Below are positions 1 to 11,929 of a DNA stretch of 64,000 nt, one piece after another. Made by a program: the position numbers and the translations under genes. The DNA is from Sarcophilus harrisii (Eukaryota > Chordata > Mammalia > Dasyuromorphia > Dasyuridae). Where the stretch lies: contig NC_045426.1 of the NCBI RefSeq assembly GCF_902635505.1, forward strand, positions 359,649,138 to 359,713,137, written 5' to 3'. Below the pieces are notes generated by a model. It saw only the letters and a program-made list of their open reading frames with translations. It had not been told where the DNA came from and ran no database searches. Each line of letters begins with the position of its first letter. The first letter of the stretch is position 1.

Positions 1-476
1 TGTATACAATTATAGTGGAGAAGAATACCTTATATTTCAATTAATCATCACTTAAAGAATAGACTGACTGTCTTGTTAAGAAAACTTAGTTTTACAGAAC
101 AAATTCAAAATGGAAGAAAATATATTTTGGAATTCATACTATAAAATATTATCTATTAATGGACTATTATACTGTTGCACTCTAGTTCTAAGATATATGG
201 GCAGTTTTATTCCACAATATCTTCAAATATTATTTCCAGGCATTTGACTAAGTAATTAAATAATTCTTAATTCTCTCTCTTTTATCTGTTTTTATATAAT
301 TTTAATAGAACTAATTTGTATTTATTTCTATTTTTCAGTCTTTGATTTTATTTTAATATTTCTTATATTCTATTGGAATCATTAATGTATTAGGTACATT
401 CTAATTTTTAAGGCAGTTTCTTGAATAATGTTTTGTACATTTCTTGTTGTCAATTCACTTTTCAAATCTCTCCTGC
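1..476. other. Unassigned AT-rich sequence
   Basis: AT-rich flank to the left of the first L1. I see no coding frame of note, no RNA gene and no repeat I can name. Confidence 0.5.
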
Positions 477-557
477 AGGGGGACAATGCCAAGATCGTAG
501 AGTGAATTCAGAGTTTTTTGACAAACTCTTCCAACACATCCCCTCCAAAAGAACTTG

Positions 558-671
558 TTGGGTTTTTTAGGCAATTGGGGTTAAATGACTCATCCCGAGT
601 CACAAAGCTTATAAGTATCTGAATACAAATATAGTCTCAAAACTCTATTCATTCTGCCGCCTAGCTGCCCC
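558..671 (-). mobile_element. tRNA-derived SINE (MIR-like) in the L1 5' UTR
   Basis: The plus strand reads as the reverse complement of a MIR-type SINE: a GGGTTAAATGACT block, then a TCACAAAGCTTATAAGT block, and the tRNA-like head ending in CGCCTAGCTGCCCC. It interrupts the 5' UTR of the surrounding L1. Confidence 0.7.
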
Positions 672-1327
672 TTAAAAGTTTTTAAAAATGCACCAAACTC
701 AGTGGGTAAGCCAAACAAAATAATACAAAAAATTATTTTTCCAGTTCAGGACAGTTTAGCAAGACAGAAAGAGAAAGCCATTAAGTTCAGACTTAGAGTT
801 CATACCAAGAAGTTAGTGATCAGATCTCTCCCTAGATGACCTTTTGTTGTAACTCCTCAAAGTTTATTGGTCCCCTGATTAAACTATGAAAGCAGTAGAA
901 GTACATAAAAGACACAAGTTCAAGGCAAACAACTCCTGCCCACCACTTTCATCCTCAAAGATTAGCAAATCCTACCTCTAACATAAAGTACAAAACTAAG
1001 AAAGCATCTAGGAAAATGAGCAAACAACAAGAACTTGATCATAAAAAGGCTACCATAGTGACTGGGAACTCTAGACCAAAACTAAGAAGAAAACAATGAC
1101 TTGAAAACATCTACAAGCAAAACTCAAAAAAATGCAGATTGCACACAAGTCCAATAATAATTATTAGAAGTATTAAAAACATAGATAAAAAGAGCAGGAA
1201 ATCGTTTTAAAAATCAGTCATAAAAGAAAAATGGGAAAAAAGTTAAAGCTGTTCAAGAAAATTATGAAAAAAAAGAATTCACACACTCTGGTAAAAAGGG
1301 CACAAAAATACTGAAGAAAATTACTTC

Positions 1328-1841
1328 TGCTCTTTGGTAAAGATATCACCTGGCTGAAGCCAGGTGAAGGTGACAATTTTTGCCACTACTGCTCCTGATT
1401 CATCACTGTTCACTCCTACCACAGAATAAGTCAATCAGAAAGTCATCTTATTGTCATGACATTCAAAGACAATAGTAATACACCTGTAGAGCCCAAAGTG
1501 GCCATCCACTGGATCTACATCACCCTCACCAGCCACAATGTGAAATCACTTGAGAAAGTGTGTGCTAAGACAAAGAAAATAACTTGAAAATTAAGGAACC
1601 TGTTGAATGCTCACTAAGACACTATGAATTACACCTAGGGAAAAATCCTTGCATTGAACATTCAACTGTTTGGGATTGGCTCAGATGAAAATTCCAAATG
1701 CCTTGTTGATTTGCACAGTCCTGAAATTGTTAGATAGGTCACTTCTTGCAGTATTAAATCAGATGCTGAAGTTGAAGTCATCATTATATATAATTAATCA
1801 ATCATCTTTTAAAAATTGATTGCAACTAAAAAATAAAAGTA
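1328..1841 (+). pseudogene. RPS20: Processed pseudogene of ribosomal protein S20 (uS10)
   Basis: The frame from ATG at 1456 reads [19 protein letters not shown] and continues [16 protein letters not shown], closely matching the N-terminus of mammalian RPS20. Further on, ECSLRH-region frames correspond to RMPTKTLRITTRKTPC, and DLHSPEIVR plus DAEVEVII match the C-terminus. The stop is at 1795-1797, where the RPS20 stop is expected. The upstream 128 bases resemble the RPS20 5' UTR as I remember it, and the sequence after the stop resembles its short 3' UTR, ending in an A-rich tail. No introns are present. The copy is broken: about five codons are lost after codon 39 or so, there are at least two frameshifts, and several in-frame stops (for example TGA near 1595). 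It lies within ORF1 of the old L1. A degenerate 14-bp duplication (1314-1327 and 1842-1855, three mismatches) supports L1-driven insertion. The functional gene encodes a 40S subunit protein; this copy is non-coding. Confidence 0.88.
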
Positions 1842-2346
1842 AAGAAAATAAGTCCTAAAAATGAGAATTGGCCAAGTGGTTCAAAAAAAGAAAAGAAAAG
1901 AAACAAAACATAAAAGAAGAAAATAACTCTTTAAAAATTAGAATTGTTCAAATTACTACTTACTCTATGAAACAGTAAGAAACTATGAAGCAGGGCCAAA
2001 AACTGAAGAAATAGAAAATAATCTCAAGTATTCAATAAAAATAACAATTGATTTAGAAAATAAATTGAGAAGGCATGATTTTAAAATTATTTTGCTACCT
2101 GAAAGCCATGATAAAAAAAGAGCCTAGATATCATACTTCAAAAAATGATTAAGAGAAACTGCTCACATATCTTAGAAAAAGAGAGAAAAACAGAAATTAA
2201 ATTAACCCACTTATCTCCTAAAAGAAATCCCCAAATGAAAACACCTTAGAATATTATAATTAAAATCTAAAGCTCCCAGATCCATGAGAATATGTTGCTA
2301 GGAACCAAAAAGAAAATATTTAAAAATCATGGCGCTACATTTGGGA

Positions 2347-2347
<1 letters not shown>

Positions 2348-2387
<40 letters not shown>
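2348..2387. repeat. (CA)20 microsatellite
   Basis: Twenty uninterrupted CA units lie within ORF1 of the old L1. They encode the artificial His-Thr run seen in one frame. Confidence 0.98.
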
Positions 2388-2388
<1 letters not shown>

Positions 2389-3633
2389 TAACAGCTACCA
2401 GAATAAAGGAGAAGAAGGCTTGGAAAATAACATTCCAGAAAGCAAAAAGTAGGGTTACAACCAAGAATAACCTACTGAGAAAAACTATATGATCCTGCAG
2501 GAGGGAATAGAGAAGTTTCCAACTGAATGAAAAATTTGACATTCAAACACAACATTCAAGAGAAGCATTAATAGGGTGAACATAAATGAAAAACCATAAG
2601 GTACTTAACAAGGATAAAATATTTGCATTTCTATATGGGAAAATAATACATGTAACCTGTAAGAACTTTAAGCATTATTGAAAGAGAATGAATCTACTCA
2701 GAAGATATGAATATGAATCTTATTTTGGAATGATCAAAAAAAGAGCAATGTAAGGGTCATAAAGTGGCATTAACTGAAAGAAAGTGGGAGAAGAAAAAAG
2801 GAGGAAATATCTCATATAAAAGAGATGAATAAGAAAGTTGTTTTGTTTTATTTTTTAATACAGTGGAAAAAGCAGAGGTGAGAGGGCAGCTTCACTCTTG
2901 TTTGAACTGGTTCAAGGACGAAAGAATACACACACACACAACTAACTCATTCAAATAGCAGAATATATAAATTCATTTTATTTAACACAGAAGAATGTAA
3001 GGAATTAAAAGAAAGAATTGATTACAAGAGGGAGACAAGTTAATGGAGGTAATGGTGGGAAGCAAAGCAAATATTTCAAGAGGGGACAGTGGCAAAAAAC
3101 AAGAATAAATAGAAGAGAACAGGATGGAGAATAATACAGTTATTATTCATAACTTTTTGGATGGAATGAACTCACCTGTAAAATGGAAGAGAATAAAATG
3201 TATTAGAAGAAAGAATCTAATAATATTTTGTTTACAGGAGACACATTTGTAACAGAAAAATATTATTGAAGTGAAGTGAATTTGAATTGAATTCAATTGA
3301 AGTGAAAAAATAGCAGGGGTAGCAATCATGATCTTAGACAAAACAAAAGCAAATATAAACCTGGTTAAAAGAGATCAATTTGATAGTAAAATTTTGCTAA
3401 AAAGATATCACAGAAAATGAATAAATATCAGTATTCATCATGCATGTACCAAATGGTATAAAATCTATATTCAAGTTACAGGAGTTAATAGACATTAAAA
3501 CTATATTAATGTGCATATCATAATACCTCTCTCATACATAGGTAAATTTAACAATTAAACAAATTAGAAAAAAGTTGAGATGAATAGAATTTTAGAAAAG
3601 TTAATTATAAACTTCTGAAGAATATTGAATAAG

Positions 3634-3635
<2 letters not shown>

Positions 3636-3673
<38 letters not shown>
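3636..3673. repeat. (TA)n microsatellite
   Basis: About 19 AT/TA units followed by a short GA-rich tract, inside ORF2 of the old L1. Confidence 0.97.
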
Positions 3674-3675
<2 letters not shown>

Positions 3676-4141
3676 AGAGAGAGAGGCAGAGAAGTATATA
3701 TAGTGAGAGTTATAGATATACATAAAGTATACCTATTTCTCTGCCACATGTCACTTTCAAATTAAAAAAATGACAACATATTAGGACATAAAGACCTCAC
3801 AAAAATGCAGGAAGGCAGAAATATTAAATACACATTTTTCAGAACATAATTCAATAAAAATTATAGTTAATATAGGACATTGGAAGCATGAATTAAAAAT
3901 GAATCACAAACTAAATAATTTAATTATATAAAGAATTATTCAAAGAACAAATCATAGAAACAACCAATAATTTTACTAAAGATAATGATGAGAATACAAT
4001 ATGCCAAAATTTGTGGGATACAGTCAAGGCAATACTTAAGGAAAAATCTATATTGGTAAATGATTACATCAGCAAAAAGCAAATTGAAAGGATAGATCCA
4101 GAACAGGTGTGCAACTAAAAAATATAGAAAAATGACTTAAG

Positions 4142-4153
4142 AATCCCCAATTA
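4142..4153. repeat. Left target-site duplication of the nested L1
   Basis: AATCCCCAATTA here pairs with AATTTCCAATTA at 10010-10021, ten of twelve bases matching. It marks the exact insertion point in the older L1. Confidence 0.75.
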
Positions 4154-4799
4154 GGGGGCAGAGCCAAGGTGGAAGATAGTAGACAGGTCTTTGTCTGAGA
4201 TCTTCCTCACTTCACTCAAATCAACATCAGATCAAGTCTCTGAATGAGTTTTGGAATGACACAAACCACAAATATTTGGAGTGTAACAAATTTCCAGGAG
4301 AAGATATTTTGAAAGAACTTCAGGAAAAATCTGTCTCAATCAGGGAGAGTAGAGGTGGTCCAGCACAGAGGCAGCATAGGGAGATCCACAGTGGAGAGGC
4401 CTTTGCATGCTAGGGGAATCTATTGGGAGGCTCTTAGCCAAAATATATCAGCATTGACTATTCTGTCTTGGTTCAGGATCCAGTGGATCAGCTAAGTAAA
4501 TGTGAGACATCCAGTGCAACCTCAGAAGGCAAATAGTGAACCCCTGAACCACAACATAACAAGCAAGATTAGGCCATACCCAGCCAGCACCAGAAGAAAG
4601 TCAGCAGCACCTACCTCAGAACAGCATGAAGCTGCTATAGCAGGAAGCTTGGGACAATCTTACATTTGTCCTAAAAGCAGACCACAACCTTTAAAAATGA
4701 GCAAAAAAAAGCAAAAATACCTTTAATCATAGACAGCCATAATAGAGACAGCAAAGAATAGACCTCAAACTCTGAGGAAATGAAAGGCAAAAAACCTCC

Positions 4800-5775
4800 A
4801 AATAAAGCTTTCAATGGTAAATATGAGTGGATCGCCAACTCAAAAGTCTCTCTTGGAAGAATTCAAAAAGGATATCAAAAGTGAGTTAGAAGAAAAAGGA
4901 AGAAAGGAAATGAGAGCCTCGGAAAATAGAAATTGTGTGAAGAAAATCAATCATTAAAAATTACATTTGGTGAGATCAAAAAAGAAAATAACTCTTTAAA
5001 AATAGAGTTGGTGAAATGGAAAAAGAAAACTTGAAAAAGAAATTTGGTAAAATGGAAACAGAGAACACCACCCGAAAAGAGAGAAGTGGAAAAAAATCCA
5101 ATGAACAGAACAATTGATTTAAAATTTCAATTGGCCACTTGCAAAGGGAGATAAAAAAGCTAACTGAAGAAAAAAAATCACAAAAAAATTATTGAATAAA
5201 TGGAAGAGAATGACTCAATGAGACATTAAGAATGAGTCAAACCAAACCAAAAAAATGAAAAATAGAAGAAAATATAAAATACATAATTGAAAAACAACTG
5301 ATCTGGAAAAGAGATCCAGAAGAGACAGTCTAAGAATTATTGAACTACCTGAAAATCACGATGGAAAAAAAAAAAGAGCCTAGACAATATCTTTCAAGAA
5401 ATCATCAAGGAAAACTGCTCTGATGTGCTAGAACCAGAGGGTAAAATAGCCATTGAAAGAATCCAAGAATCATCTCCTAAAAGAGACCACAAAATGAAAA
5501 CTTCAAGGAATATTGTAGCTGAATTCCAGAATTATCAGATCAAGGAGAAAATACTGCAAGCATCCAGAAAAAAAAAATAATTCAGATATCAAGGATCCAC
5601 AATCAGAATTACCCAAAACTTGCTTCCACTTTGAAGGATCAAAGTGCCTAGAATATGATATTCTAGATAACAAAGGAACTTGGACTGTAGCTAAGTATCA
5701 ACTATCCAGCAAAATCAAGAATGATCTTTCAGGAAAAAAAGATGTATATTCAATGAAATAGGGGTTTTCTTTTAT
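4800..5775 (+). pseudogene. L1 ORF1 remnant (nucleic-acid-binding protein)
   Basis: ORF1p is the L1 RNA-binding chaperone. The text contains the conserved block before the RRM (GATCCAGAAGAGACAGTCTA, SRRDSLRIIELPENH-like), then the ESEGKIAIERIQ-like and NYQIKEKILQAS-like segments that match the C-terminal domain of the copy at 42534. Lys- and Glu-rich coiled-coil sequence precedes them. No frame stays open across it, so it is dead. Confidence 0.75.
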
Positions 5776-6033
5776 TTTTGATGAAAAGGAACAGAGGTAG
5801 CAGAAAATTGATCTTCTAATACAGAAATAAAGAGAAGCATAAAAAGTTAAAAAGGGAAGAAGAAAAATATATATTTTTAGAGGTTACATGCATAAAACAG
5901 AAGCATTTAGAAGACTTGGATTAAAAGCCAGAATTCTACAATATGTTGTTTACAAGAGATACATTTAAAGAAGAGTGATACCTATGGGGTAAAAGTAAAA
6001 AGCTGGAGCAGAATCTATTATGCTTCAGATGAA

Positions 6034-6036
<3 letters not shown>

Positions 6037-6064
<28 letters not shown>
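6037..6064. repeat. Internal A28 run in L1 ORF2
   Basis: Twenty-eight consecutive A between GAAGTT and GCAGAGGTAGC. The copy at 13187 has seven A at the same place, so this is an in-situ expansion and not the element's tail. Confidence 0.95.
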
Positions 6065-6066
<2 letters not shown>

Positions 6067-8156
6067 AGAGGTAGCAATCCTGAGCTCAGAAAAAGGAAAA
6101 GCAAAAAGAAATATAATTAAAAGACATAGGGAAGGAAACTACATTTTGCTAAAGGGTACCATAGATAATGAAGTAATATCAGTGCTAAACATATGCACCA
6201 AATGGTATAGCATTCAAATTCCTAGAGGAAAAGTTAAGAGAGCTGAAAGAAAAATTAGACAGCAAAACTATACTAATGGGGGACTTCAATCTTGCTGTAT
6301 CAGAACTAGGTAAACTGAAGAGTAAAATAAATAAGAAAGAAGTTAAGGAGGCAAATATCATTTTAGAAAAATTAGGTATGATAGAACTTTGGAGAAAATT
6401 AAATGGGAACAGAAAGGAATATACATTTTTCTCAGCATTACATAGAATGTACACAAAAATTGACCATGTATTAGGGCATAAAAATCTCAAAATCAAATGC
6501 AGAAAGCGGACATAATAAATGCATCTTTTTCAAATCATGATGCAATAAAAATTACATGTAATAAAGGCCAGGGAAAAATAGACCAAAAATTGATTGGAAG
6601 CTAAATAATATAATCCTAAAAAAATGAGCAGGTGAAACAAATAATAGACACAATGCTTAAGTTTATTCAAAAGAGTGACAATAAAGACATAACATAACAA
6701 AATTTATGGGATGAAACCAAATTAGTTCTTGGGGAGTGTTTTATCTCTAGATGTTTATTTGAATAAAATAAAGAAAGAGAAGATCAATGAATTGGTCATA
6801 CAACTAAAAAAGCTTGAAATGAACAAATTAAACACCCCCAGTTAAATACCAAATTTCAAATTGTGATTATAAAAGGGGAGACTAATAACATTGAAAGTAG
6901 GAAAAATTATTGAGCTAATAAACAAAACTAAGAGTTGGTGTTTTTTTTGGGGGGGAAAGCAACATAGATAAATTGTTCATTAATTTGGTCACAAAAAGGA
7001 AAGAAGAAAATCAAATTGCTAATATCAAAAATGAAAAGAATGAACTTTCCACCAATGAAGAGGAATTAGAGCAATAATTAGGAGCTGTTTTGCTCAATTT
7101 TATGCCAATCAATTTCATAGTCTAAGTAAAATGGACAAATACTTTAAAATATAGATTGCTCAGATCAACAGAGGAGAAAACTTACTTCCATGATCCCATT
7201 TTAGAAAAAAAAAAGCTCTCTAAAAAAAATCTTCAGGGATAGATGGATTTACAAGTGAATGTATCAAACATTTAAAGAACAATTAATTCAAAACTAAGCA
7301 AACATTTTGGGAAAATAGTGAAAGGAGTCCTACCAAATTCCTTTTTATGATACAAATATGATGCTAATATCTAAATCAGTTGGAGTCAAAACAGAGAAAG
7401 AAAATTATAGACCAATTTCCCTAATGAATATTGATGCCAAAATCTTAAATAAAATATTAGCAAAGAGATTATAGCAAGTTATCACCACGTGGTGATACAC
7501 TATCACCAAGTACGATTTATACAAGGAATACAGGGCTGATTGAATATTAGTAAAACTAATATTAATACTAATATTGACTGCATCAATAACCAAATTAACA
7601 GAAATCATATGATTATCTTAATATATGCAGAAAAAGTATTTGACAAAATCCAACACTCAATCCTATTAAAAACTACCAGGGAGCATAGGAATAAATAGCA
7701 TTTTCCTTAAAACGATTAGTAGCATTTATTTAAAACTATCAACAAGAATTATATGTAATGAGGACAAACTAGAACCATTCCTAATAAAATCAGGGGTGAA
7801 ACAAGGTTGCCCACTATCAACATTACTATTCAATATTGTATTTAAAATGTTGGCTTTGGCAATAAGAGATGAAAAGGAAATTAAGGGAATTTAAATAGAT
7901 AATAAGGAAACAAAATTACCACTCTTTGCAGATGATATAATAGTATGGTTAATGAATCCTAACGAATCAATCAAAAAACTCCTAGAAATAATTCATAACT
8001 TTAGCAAAGTTGCAGGATACAAAATAAATCCACATAAATCATCAGCATTTCTATATGTCACCAACAAAGACCAGAGTAATTGATACAAAGAGAAATTCTA
8101 TTTAAAATAACCCTAGATAATATAAAATATCTTCCAAGATAAAGTAAGGGACTATA

Positions 8157-8180
8157 TGAATATATATATATATATATATG
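8157..8180. repeat. (TA)n tract
   Basis: A short AT/TA run with GAATATATA repeats in the L1 ORF2 remnant. Confidence 0.9.
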
Positions 8181-10399
8181 AATGAATATATATGAAAATA
8201 TATGAACACAATTCCAAAACACTTTCCACACAAATAAAGTCAAATCTAAACAAATGGAAGAATATAAAATGTTCATGGGTATGCCAAGCTAATGTAATGA
8301 AGTGACAATTCTAAACTGCCATGAAATTACTTTATAGAGCTAGAACAAAAATAATAACAAAGTTCATCTGGAAAAATAAAATGTCAAGAATTTCAAGGGA
8401 ATTAATGAAAAAATGCAAATGAAGGTGGTGTAGCTGTACCAGACTTAAAGAAGCAGTCAACAAAACCATTTGGTACTGGCCAAAAAAAAAAAAATAGAGT
8501 ACTCAATCAGTGGAATAGGTTAGATTCACAAAACACAATAATCAATGACTATGGCAACCTATTGTATAATAAACCCAAAGACCCTAGCTTCTGGGATAAG
8601 AACTCACTAGAAAAAGTGCTAGGAAAATTTGGAAACTAGTATGGCAGAAACTAGGCATTAACCAACACTTAACACCTTATACTGAGATAAGGTCAAAATT
8701 AGTTCATGATTTGGACATAGTGATACTATAAGTAAATTAGAAGAACAAAAAAACAGTCTATATCTCAGATCTATGGAGAAGGAAGGAATTTGTGGCCAAA
8801 GAAGAATTAGAGTACATTATAGAATGCAAAATGGATAATGTTGATTATGTTAAATTAAAAAGTTTTTGTACAAGCAAAACCAGTGCAGACAAGATTAGAA
8901 GGGACAAGGAAAGGAATAAGGAAGAAGGGAGAGAAATTTTTATCCAAGGATTCTGATAAAGGTTTCATTTATAAAATATATAGAGAATTCATTCAAATTT
9001 ATAACAATACAAGCCATTCTCCAACTGATAAATGGTCAAAGGATATGAACAATTTTCAAATGAAGAAATTAAAATCATTTCTTGTCATATGAAAAAATGT
9101 TCTAAATCACTATTGATCAGAGAAATGCAGATTAAGACTACTCTAAAGGTACCACTGTACACCTTTCAGATTGGCTAAGGAAAACATAATGATAAATGTT
9201 AGAGAGCATGTGGGAAAACTGTATCACTAATACATTGTTGATGTAATTGTGAACTGATCCAATCATTCTGGAAAGTAATTTGAAACTATGCCCAAAGAGC
9301 TGTCAAACTGTGCTTACCCTTTGATCCAGCAGTGTCTCTACTGCACCTATCTCCCAACAAGATCATAAAAAGGGAAAAGGGCCTACATGTTCAAAAATAT
9401 TTATAGCAGCCCTTTTTGTGGCAAGGAACTGGAAGGCCCATCAGTTAGAAAGTAGCTGAATAAGTTATAGTATATGAGTGTTGTGGATTATTTTTCTATA
9501 AGAAACAATCATCAGGATGATTTCAGAGAGTCCTGGAGAGACTTATATGAACTGATGCTGAATGAAATGAATAGAACCAATAGAACATTGTACACAATAA
9601 CAACAAAAGGATGTGATGCTCAATTCTGATGGACATGGCTCTTTTCAACAATAAGGTGATTCAGAGTAATTCTAATAGACTTGTGAGGAAAAGAGTCGTC
9701 TGCATCTAGAAAGAGGACTGTGGAGAGTGAATATGGATCACAACACAGTATTTTGATCTTTTTTCTTGTTGTTTGATGGCTTTTTGTTTTCTTCTCATTT
9801 TTTTTCCTTTTTGATCTGATTTTTCTTGTACAACATGATAATTGTGAAAATATGTATAAAAGAATTGCACATGTTTAACATATGTTAGATTACTTGCCAT
9901 CTAGGGAAGGGATTGGGGGAGAATAGAGAGAGAAAAAATTTGAAACACAAGTTTTGCAAGGGGGAATGAAACTATCTTTGCATATAATTTGAAAATAAAG
10001 TTTTTTTTTAATTTCCAATTAAACTGTTATATTACAATCCTGAAAATCAAAGAAGAAATTGTTAATATTGACTATCAAGAAAATCAACGAAATAATAAAT
10101 AAAACTAGGAATTGGTTTCATTTTAAAGAATAAAATTGGTGAAGAATTGATTATTTTGATTTTTTTAAAATATTGCATAAAAGCAAGTTACTAGTACTAA
10201 ACATGAAAAAGGATAAATGCAAAACCAGTGAAGATGAAATTAAAGCTCTTATGAAAAGGTATTTTGTTCAACTATATGTCAATACAATTAATAATCGAAA
10301 TAAAACAGGTGAATATTTAAGAAATTTATCCTTTATATCTGTCATTCTTTTTTATGTTTTCTCTGATGCTATCATTTAATTGACAATATTTTAACCCCT

Positions 10400-10640
10400 T
10401 ATTTTTTGAATAATTTCAATTTACTCCTGGGAAAGCTTTGTTTTTCTTTGAGACTTTGTAGGTGTTTTGAAGTTTTTCTTCTTTTCTGAGTTCTGAGTTT
10501 CTGAGTTCTTGAACATCCCTGGCATCATAATAGCTCTTTAACTATTAATTTTGCTCATTCCTTACTTTACTTTACTCATTATTCATTTTACTCATTCTCA
10601 GTCTTTCTTCCCAGATTTGCATTGTGTTAGTTTCATGCTA
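10400..10640 (-). mobile_element. Antisense fragment of L1 5' UTR and ORF1 start
   Basis: On the minus strand the sequence resembles the region around the L1 ORF1 start: an AATGAGCAAAAT block, a spacer, then CAAAGTCTCAAAGAAAAAC. The same block order occurs in the old L1 near 1015-1120 and, antisense, at 17560-17700. The orientation is opposite to the L1 that ends at about 10335. The match is diverged. Confidence 0.5.
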
Positions 10641-10789
10641 TATGTTCTTTTGGTGAGAATGTTGTGGCTTAGCATAGTCCTAATCTCTATTATCTGATTA
10701 ATTGGCTATATTTTCTAGTAGCCTGTGTTGTTTAAGGATTAAAAGTGGGGCTTAGATGGGTGAGCTTTAGATATATTTTTTCAGTTAAC

Positions 10790-11640
10790 AATTATATTGT
10801 CCACTTTCCCATCACCACTCTCTAAAAGACAAAAAGAAAAAAGCCAACTACTTATAACAAATAAACTTGGTCAATCAAAACAGGCAGACAACTTCTATGG
10901 ACCCTTCTAGTTAGAATATAAAGCATATGCAAGAAGCAGTATAAAATAAGATTAGGCACCAACATATGAAAGGGCTTGAGAGTTAAGTAAGATAGAATTC
11001 TATACTTAGTAAACAATTGGAAACTTTAAAGAATTCTAAGATCATGAGCAACCATATCTGTTCATAAAGAGGATAAGAAGTCAGCATCCTGAAGAATAAA
11101 TTGAAGGAAGATAGATCAGAAGTAGGGAGATTTACTTCCAAGTGATAAGGAATGCCTTGCACAGTTGGTGAATAATTGTGCAGGAGAACTGAAGGAAAAG
11201 GAAAAGTCAATAAAAATATTAAGGTTCAGAAACACAGGAGATGGGGTGAACATCAATAATATTGACAGAATCACTAAGGTCAGAAGGAGACATTAGTTTG
11301 GGGGAAAGATGTGTTCAGGAGCTCAGAAGAAAAATCTGAAATAGAAATATAGCTTTGGAAGTCATTGGTTTAAAGGTAATATATGTAACTATGGAAATGT
11401 ATATAAAATCAACTTGGATGAAAGTAGCCAAGGAAAGAACTTTGGAAAACGTCCAACTTAATGCTTCAGAAAGAAGATGTGGGGCCAGGAAAGTAGATAA
11501 AGAAGGAATGGAAATACAAATACAACAGGAATTTGAATCAAATGTGAATTTGATTATCAGTGAAAGCTTTGCAGAGAATGTATGGACTAAATTGGACTTG
11601 GGAAGATGGGAGAATTTCACCAAATGTGAAGAAATTTGAA
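10790..11640 (+). repeat. Ancient interspersed repeat, family not named
   Basis: From about 10960 the text reads like a repeat common in marsupial genomes: ATGAAAGGGCTTGAGAG, then a long G/A-rich stretch with CAGGAGCTCAGAAG-type blocks. Related pieces occur near 28850, 35440 and 53860. I cannot assign a family name. An open frame of 94 codons (11355-11639) lies within it and shows no protein family I know. Positions 10790-10950 are unassigned. Confidence 0.4.
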
Positions 11641-11749
11641 GAACATTCCATTTGCTTTAGCTGAAAGGGCACTGTGGATAAAGACATAAAAATTAGGCAA
11701 ATCATTCATGTAAATGATAGTAAATAGACACTTCTGCCTGAAGTTGTGA

Positions 11750-11920
11750 GTTCTAGGCAAGTTGCTTAACTTCTCTCAAACACAGTTTACTCATCTGTAA
11801 AAAATATGAATAATATTAGCACTCACCATACAGAGATTGTGTAAGGATCGAATGAAATAGTACACATAAAGTGCTTTGCAAATCTTAAATATTAAAGATA
11901 TAATTATCATCATCATTGTT
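11750..11920 (+). mobile_element. MIR-like CORE-SINE
   Basis: Sense MIR order: GGCAAGTTGCTTAACTTCTC, then CATCTGTAAAAAATATGAAT, then GTAAGGATCGAATGAAATAG and an AAAGTGCTTTGCAAATCTTA tail. Confidence 0.8.
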
Positions 11921-11929
11921 TTTGTAAGA

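Larger units (their letters stand above)
5909..9600 (+). pseudogene. L1 ORF2 remnant (endonuclease and reverse transcriptase)
   Basis: ORF2p nicks target DNA and reverse transcribes its own RNA. The endonuclease part begins at ILQYVVYKRYI-like sequence near 5930. The reverse transcriptase motifs are readable: SGVKQGCPLSTLLFNIVF near 7790 and LFADDIIVW near 7920, so the catalytic Asp pair is still encoded. The C-terminal region with FDPAVSLLH-like text follows near 9320. An A28 run (6037-6064) stands in the endonuclease where the related copy has seven A. Many stops and frameshifts; not functional. Confidence 0.82.
4154..10009 (+). mobile_element. Near full-length L1 nested in an older L1
   Basis: It starts with GGGGGCAGAGCCAAGGTGG at the 5' end. 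The 5' UTR runs to about 4800, ORF1 remnant to about 5770, ORF2 remnant from about 5909 to about 9600, and a 3' UTR ends in an AAATAAAG/T-rich tail at 10009. Compared with the copy at 13187, the inter-ORF spacer and roughly the first 20-25 codons of ORF2 are missing, so the element is internally deleted. A degenerate 12-bp duplication flanks it. At about 5.86 kb it is close to L1 length. Both ORFs carry many stops and frameshifts. Confidence 0.9.
477..10335 (+). mobile_element. Old L1 LINE, split by three later insertions
   Basis: The left end has a decayed L1 5' start (GGGGGACAATGCCAAGATCG, near 477). ORF1-like sequence runs through about 1000-1327 and 1856-2490, followed by a purine-rich inter-ORF spacer. 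ORF2 begins near 3137, where the text aligns with the ORF2 start of the copy at 13195. ORF2 stops at 4153 and resumes at 10022 with the next part of the same gene, running to about 10335. Between these parts lie a minus-strand SINE (558-671), an RPS20 processed pseudogene (1328-1841) and a complete later L1 (4154-10009). Both ORFs are heavily broken. The 3' half of ORF2 and the 3' UTR are missing, either deleted or beyond recognition. L1 is an autonomous non-LTR retrotransposon; this copy is dead. Confidence 0.8.

Noticed and set aside
2292-2542. Overlapping frames with His-Thr or Cys-Val runs
   Set aside because: They translate a (CA)20 microsatellite in an L1 remnant.
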